From Clostridia bacterium (GTDB lineage Bacteria > Bacillota_A > Clostridia > Oscillospirales > CAG-272), in contig JAGBRZ010000218.1 in NCBI GenBank assembly GCA_017632155.1, positions 1 through 10,108 of the forward strand: 10,108 nucleotides of DNA. The letters run 5' to 3'. Below are positions 7,069 to 10,108 of the stretch, one piece after another. The notes under the pieces are model-generated. The model worked only from the letters and a program-made list of their open reading frames with translations. It ran no database searches and had not been told where the DNA came from. Within the stretch, counting starts at the first letter, position 1; every line of letters begins with the position of its first letter. The translations under genes and the position numbers were made by a program.

Positions 7069-10000
7069 CTTGAGCGAGAACAACGCGCTGCCGTCCTCGT
7101 CCATCTGCGCGACAGGGTTATCGTTGGCTGTGGTCAGCACGGTCGTGCCGTCCGCATCCGTGGTGCGCGTGAGGACGCCGTCTCTCGTGGTGGTGGTCTT
7201 GCGCTGTTCCGTCTTTACCTCGCTTTCCTTCAGCGCGGTGCGGAACACCTTTTCCATCTCGGTCAGCTTGTCCTGAAGATCGCGGAATTCAGCCTTCTGG
7301 TTTTCCGTTAATTCTACGTTCTGACCGTTCAAAGCTCTCTTGACGGCGTTAATCATGTCCCGGATCGCATCCATGATGCGCTGCACAACGGTTCTGTGCT
7401 CCCCTGCAAACTTGCTCAAGACCTCAGAGTCGTTCATCATGCGACCAAAGGCATCAGCAACCATTTCCTCGATGATGTCGCGCACGTTGTCCGTCTGATA
7501 CCGCAGCGCTCTCTCGCCCATTGCCATATACTTGGCATCTCGGCTCATGTTGTGCCGCACGAATTCCGACAGCTCACCGTACATCTCCGGCGCAGCTTCG
7601 CGGATGCGGTGGATAGCCTCGTGTACCGCCGAAGTCATGAACGGATCGTTGCCGTCAAGCGCAAGCTCGATAATACCGCCGTTCGTGCCTCTGATATACT
7701 GCGCGTTTGCCGCACCGTCGGCGACCTTCGGCGCGAACCGAATCTGCACACCGAGCACCTTGGCAAGCGCGTCCAGCTTCCTCGTATCCTTGGTGGAGAG
7801 GTTCGCCATCTTCCAGTTGTTGTCCTTGACGAGCTTTGCATCCTCGCCGAAATACTTTGCCTGCTTTGCGATAACCGCATCATTCTTCGCGGAGTCGACC
7901 GCCGCCATGCGGATGGTTGCAGGGAGTCCCTTTACCTCTTTCGCAAGATCGGCATCGATCTCTTTGCCATCCAGCGTGGCATTGTACAGTTTGGCGAATG
8001 CGACCGCCACCTTGGTGGGCGAATACTGCGCCGCGATCTCAGGCGTGTAGACATGCGCCAGCGCCTTTGCACCGTTCTCGCCGAGCGATGCCGCCGCATC
8101 TCTGACCATCGCCGTGTTGATCGCCGCCTTCTCCATGCCCTTCGGCATTCTCTGCTCTGTGGCAGGAGCGGTCTCCACGCTCTGCTGAGTCGTATCGGTC
8201 GGTTGTGCCGTGTTCTTGATGTACTCTATCCGACCGTTGTTGTACGCCTCTTCCTGTGCAGGCGTTTCCAACGTAATGCTTTCACGCGGCACATTGGCTC
8301 TCCCTGCTTCATATGCCGCCGCTGTCGCTCTCTCGTCCGCGCTGGGCGCGTTTTCGGTTTGCGTGGGTATTTCCCCTTCCGGCGCAGCTTCGTCTCTCTG
8401 CGTAAGCGTGGCGTTGTCCTGCGCGGTCATTTGCAGGGGTTCGGTGTTTCCGGGCTTCGCCGTGATGTCCGTCTGCGGCGTTTTCCCTGCGGATACGATG
8501 CTGCCGCTCTCCAACATGCCTGTGGAAAGCGCGGTAATAATCGCCGTTTCCAGAATCTCCTGCACTTCGGGCAGCTCGTAGTCCTCGCCGAAGATGATCG
8601 TTCTATACGCAGGCTCCAAGAAAAGCTGTAGCTCTTCTTCGGTAATTTCCGCGCCAAACTTCACCGTGCCTGTCAGCGCGATCCTTGCCCATGCCTTGTC
8701 GATCATGCGGATTTTGGGCAGCAGCATTTCTTCGCTGATGCCGAGCTTAGAGCCGACACCACCGAGCAGACGCTCCAGAATGGCTTCAGACGCGCCGACC
8801 GCGATACCGTAGTCACGCGCTTGCTCCGTGGTATAGCCTTCCGCGAGCGCCTGATTGTAGGCGTTACCGCCGGAAGACAAACCGACCGTTGCCGCACCGA
8901 CCGTGGAAGCAACACCAGCAGAAGCACCAAGACCACCTGTGGCTAAAGTGACCGCAATCGCAGGCAGCATATTGCCGACCGTAGTACCGGCTTGGAATGC
9001 ATAATAGCCGAGACCGTCCAAATCTTCCGCCAATTCCTGATTGGCAAACTGAATCGGGGTCGTGGGCAAACGCTCTTCCGAGAAAAGCTGCCCGATGCCG
9101 CTTGCAAACTGACTGAGACCGCCGCCGACGCTGTAAACGCCGTGCGCGAGGAATCTGTCAAGCCAGTTGTCAGAGCCTTGCACACGCCCAGCAATTTCCG
9201 CGCCGCTTCTCGCGTTCAGCGTTTCTCTCATGAAGTCGAGGTATTCCTGCGCCGATTTTTCGCCCTCTTTGGCGAGGAGATAGTTGTAAATGCTGGCTTC
9301 ATCGTCCGTCAGGTAAGAATAGGGGTTCTTGCCGCCGAGCGTTTCACCAATCGAGTAAAACAGACCGTCTCCTTCGGTGTCCTTTATCGGACTGTCCATC
9401 GCCGCGCCCTGCTTGGCGTATGTCTCAAAGTCCAGAGACTGCGTAAGCGCCGCGTAATTCTGCCCCTTCTGCAAATACTCCGCGTTGTAGATGTCCTGCC
9501 GCAGCGCATTCACGCGGTCGTTCAGCTCATTGTATTGGCTTTGAACATCTTCGATGCCCTCTGGCGTAAGGTGCGTATTGCTCATGTCGATGGAGAAGGG
9601 CGAGCCGTCTCCGCCAACTCCCATCCCCTCTAACAGATCGGGGCGCAGGTACGCATTGTTCCGCGCTTTCTCGGCTTCTTCCAGTTGCGCTTCCAGCTCC
9701 GCAAGCTCTTTCCGCGCTGTGTCGAGATCAAGATTGGACAGTCGCACGTGCTCGTTGTACTGATCCTCGTTCTCAAACTGGCTCCAACGGTTATACTCGT
9801 TCGTGAGGTCGGTCAGCACGGAGTCGAGGTAGTTTGTGTTGTGCGAAAGGTTTTGCAAAATCTTCTCGGTCGTACCAGCGCCGTACAGGCTGTCGTAGTG
9901 CGCTTGGTTTTCCGCGAAGTGATTGCGGTACATGTCAGCCCGGCTGCGCAAGGTGTTTGCTTCTTGGCTGGCATCAAAGCGAATACGCCCCATAGCATCC

Positions 10001-10108
10001 TTGCTTTGGTATTGCCCGTCACGCGAGGCGAAACCGTTGGTCATTCTCGTGGAGAAGTTGTTGATGTCGTCTACCCACGAACGGAAGCCGCTCCACTTAT
10101 CGAGCGAC
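6115..10108 (-). CDS. Giant phage polyvalent protein, N-terminal part (5' end outside window), ending at an in-frame TAG
   Basis: The frame is open from the right edge to a TAG at 6115-6117. The first ATG in view (10044, giving 1,309 aa) is probably not the start: 21 sense codons precede it in frame and there is no Shine-Dalgarno sequence before it. Residue numbers count from that Met. In order: a helical N-terminus with coiled coils (about 105-130 and 169-188), a Gly/Ala-rich hydrophobic stretch (358-393), a low-complexity linker (about 517-632), a zincin-like peptidase with HEAIH at 808-812 and EEMVAD at 859-864, a Thr-rich linker, FSLK, then the first two thirds of a cysteine module with CALC. 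The set resembles giant polyvalent proteins of Firmicutes phages and prophages, thought to travel in the virion and act in the newly infected cell. That role is inferred. The stop falls inside the cysteine module, so this product would lack the rest of that fold and all ADP-ribosyltransferase modules. It is very probably one gene with the frame at 1-6114. Confidence 0.92.
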   Translation of the reverse strand, partial: SLDKWSGFRSWVDDINNFSTRMTNGFASRDGQYQSKDAMGRIRFDASQEANTLRSRADMYRNHFAENQAHYDSLYGAGTTEKILQNLSHNTNYLDSVLTDLTNEYNRWSQFENEDQYNEHVRLSNLDLDTARKELAELEAQLEEAEKARNNAYLRPDLLEGMGVGGDGSPFSIDMSNTHLTPEGIEDVQSQYNELNDRVNALRQDIYNAEYLQKGQNYAALTQSLDFETYAKQGAAMDSPIKDTEGDGLFYSIGETLGGKNPYSYLTDDEASIYNYLLAKEGEKSAQEYLDFMRETLNARSGAEIAGRVQGSDNWLDRFLAHGVYSVGGGLSQFASGIGQLFSEERLPTTPIQFANQELAEDLDGLGYYAFQAGTTVGNMLPAIAVTLATGGLGASAGVASTVGAATVGLSSGGNAYNQALAEGYTTEQARDYGIAVGASEAILERLLGGVGSKLGISEEMLLPKIRMIDKAWARIALTGTVKFGAEITEEELQLFLEPAYRTIIFGEDYELPEVQEILETAIITALSTGMLESGSIVSAGKTPQTDITAKPGNTEPLQMTAQDNATLTQRDEAAPEGEIPTQTENAPSADERATAAAYEAGRANVPRESITLETPAQEEAYNNGRIEYIKNTAQPTDTTQQSVETAPATEQRMPKGMEKAAINTAMVRDAAASLGENGAKALAHVYTPEIAAQYSPTKVAVAFAKLYNATLDGKEIDADLAKEVKGLPATIRMAAVDSAKNDAVIAKQAKYFGEDAKLVKDNNWKMANLSTKDTRKLDALAKVLGVQIRFAPKVADGAANAQYIRGTNGGIIELALDGNDPFMTSAVHEAIHRIREAAPEMYGELSEFVRHNMSRDAKYMAMGERALRYQTDNVRDIIEEMVADAFGRMMNDSEVLSKFAGEHRTVVQRIMDAIRDMINAVKRALNGQNVELTENQKAEFRDLQDKLTEMEKVFRTALKESEVKTEQRKTTTTRDGVLTRTTDADGTTVLTTANDNPVAQMDEDGSALFSLKTYEAFGRAELKRWLDLRVSKNLLSKEDAADIVKQLDEYYDLCQQFKNKYAPFGAWSEASVVTDNKGKPVFSVVKANGEYAMNLDFSLVCKKRRTLDAVFGEMIKRDVMNFVTLEEADIVKINDIIRENGFETACALCFVDSKRYRQAKVTDSFVSQYNELVRMLLPEGGDVKAHHFDFVESGHYKNGGTGLHTVSNAELAEGINKLKQVMRENGSQTVAHKIAKHLLNHPSDRKLVDRSDFMNTDGFVALNLKNPAVMNLYNSSKGSGGPKAAFSDVQYLGEILSKKGFAAQKAYLVGGVRIQSFSDYIPRLVFDYL
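7081..7240 (-). other. Thr-rich linker before the cysteine module
   Basis: A polar, Thr/Asp/Lys-rich stretch (EQRKTTTTRDGVLTRTT and onward) with no hydrophobic core, ending in MDEDGSALFSLK. It is probably flexible and joins the peptidase to the next module. Confidence 0.6.
7330..8130 (-). other. Zinc metallopeptidase-like domain (HEAIH ... EEMVAD)
   Basis: The zincin signature HEAIH lies at 7609-7623 (residues 808-812 from the Met at 10044), preceded by a strand-like GGIIELAL and the run DPFMTSAV. About 45 residues further on is EEMVADAFG; Glu 859 or 860 is a suitable third zinc ligand, as in gluzincins, where HExxH is followed by ExxAD. His 808, His 812 and the Glu are all present, so the site looks intact. 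Helices on both sides (AKVLGVQIRFAP upstream, IMDAIRDMINAVKRAL downstream) complete a compact domain. In polyvalent proteins peptidases may process the giant chain itself or cut host proteins; the sequence does not say which. Confidence 0.8.
8150..8500 (-). other. Low-complexity Pro/Thr/Glu/Gln linker
   Basis: About 115 residues with few hydrophobics and many Pro, Thr, Glu, Gln and Ala, probably disordered. It holds a short repeated motif, AYEAGR at 8299-8316 and AYNNGR at 8230-8247. It separates the membrane-like N-terminal half from the peptidase domain. Confidence 0.65.
8500..9235 (-). other. Gly/Ala-rich hydrophobic region, probable membrane-interacting segment
   Basis: The chain becomes strongly hydrophobic and glycine-rich: the stretch at 8866-8973 begins NMLPAIAVTLATGGLGASAG and goes on through repeated small residues with glycine-zipper-like spacing. 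It is preceded by GGGLSQFASGIGQLF near 9100 and followed by a helical part (AIAVGASEAILERLLGG-like sequence near 8750-8810) and an acidic helix, ITEEELQLFLEPAYRTIIFG. This pattern recurs in my recollection of Clostridial phage giant proteins. A membrane or pore-like role at DNA ejection would fit but is inferred; no experimentally known domain is recognised. Confidence 0.6.
9455..10108 (-). other. N-terminal helical and coiled-coil region
   Basis: The region is rich in Asn, Tyr, Gln and charged residues and looks helical. Two stretches have heptad-like spacing of Leu/Ala among Glu and Lys: 9655-9732 (LDLDTARKELAELEAQLEEA) and 9481-9540 (around YNELNDRVNALRQDIYNA). No enzyme motif is visible. 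Such a region may mediate oligomerisation or docking in the virion, which is inference. It continues upstream of the window with a Trp-containing sequence (KWSGFRSWVDDINNF). Confidence 0.6.

Noticed and set aside
6076..8631. Two 411-codon plus-strand frames (6076-7311 and 7396-8631)
   Set aside because: They share the same antisense register and shadow composition. The minus strand carries the HEAIH, CALC and linker sequence in this stretch.
10042..10044. ATG at 10044 as the true start of the gene
   Set aside because: The frame stays open upstream to the window edge with protein-like sequence (WSGFRSWVDDINNF), and no ribosome-binding site precedes this ATG.
1..10108. tRNA, rRNA, CRISPR array, terminator or promoter within the window
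   Set aside because: The window is wholly occupied by one coding frame. I saw no cloverleaf, no regularly spaced direct repeats and no GC-hairpin followed by a T-run.

Overview
The whole 10,108-base window is coding on the minus strand. One reading frame runs from the right edge (10108) to the left edge (1), about 3,369 codons, with a single in-frame stop: a TAG at 6115-6117. There is no intergenic space, RNA gene, promoter, terminator or insertion sequence. The gene is open at both ends, so neither its true start nor its true end is in view. The architecture matches the very large multidomain 'polyvalent' proteins of tailed phages and prophages of Firmicutes, especially gut Clostridia. The host assignment rests on recognising the family style (repeated YSLK/YHGT modules, moderately GC-rich codon use, near absence of TTA, CTA and TCA codons over long stretches), not on a search.

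Layout from N- to C-terminus (high to low coordinate). (1) A helical, partly coiled-coil N-terminal region with a Gly/Ala-rich hydrophobic segment that probably meets a membrane (about 10108-8500). (2) A disordered Pro/Thr/Glu-rich linker (about 8500-8150). (3) A zinc metallopeptidase-like domain with HEAIH and a downstream EEMVAD (about 8130-7330). (4) A Thr-rich linker ending in FSLK. (5) A large cysteine-containing module with a CALC motif, of unassigned function (about 7068-5440), which contains the TAG. (6) Two tandem ADP-ribosyltransferase-like modules, each with a YSLK leader and a YHGT motif (5226-3860). (7) A conserved helical domain (3858-3304). (8) A Lys-Gly / Gly linker (3303-3268). 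(9) A long helical region (3267-2101). (10) A C-terminal helical domain of the LPD38 type with hydrophobic segments, then a tail that leaves the window with an EF-hand-like stretch (2100-1).

In this family, large polyvalent proteins are thought to be packaged in the virion and delivered with the DNA, so that one chain carries several effector activities (peptidase, ADP-ribosylation) joined to structural or membrane-interacting parts. That role is inferred here from the domain set.

The most notable point is the single amber codon. It sits inside an otherwise intact module, is followed at once by an in-frame ATG without a ribosome-binding site, and the frame continues cleanly for 2,038 more codons. 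The simplest reading is a recent CAG-to-TAG nonsense change in one giant gene (or a sequencing error). Readthrough is possible. Two genuinely separate genes seem unlikely. A second theme is modularity: the short motif [Y/F]SLK occurs at four module boundaries and could mark processing or assembly joints.
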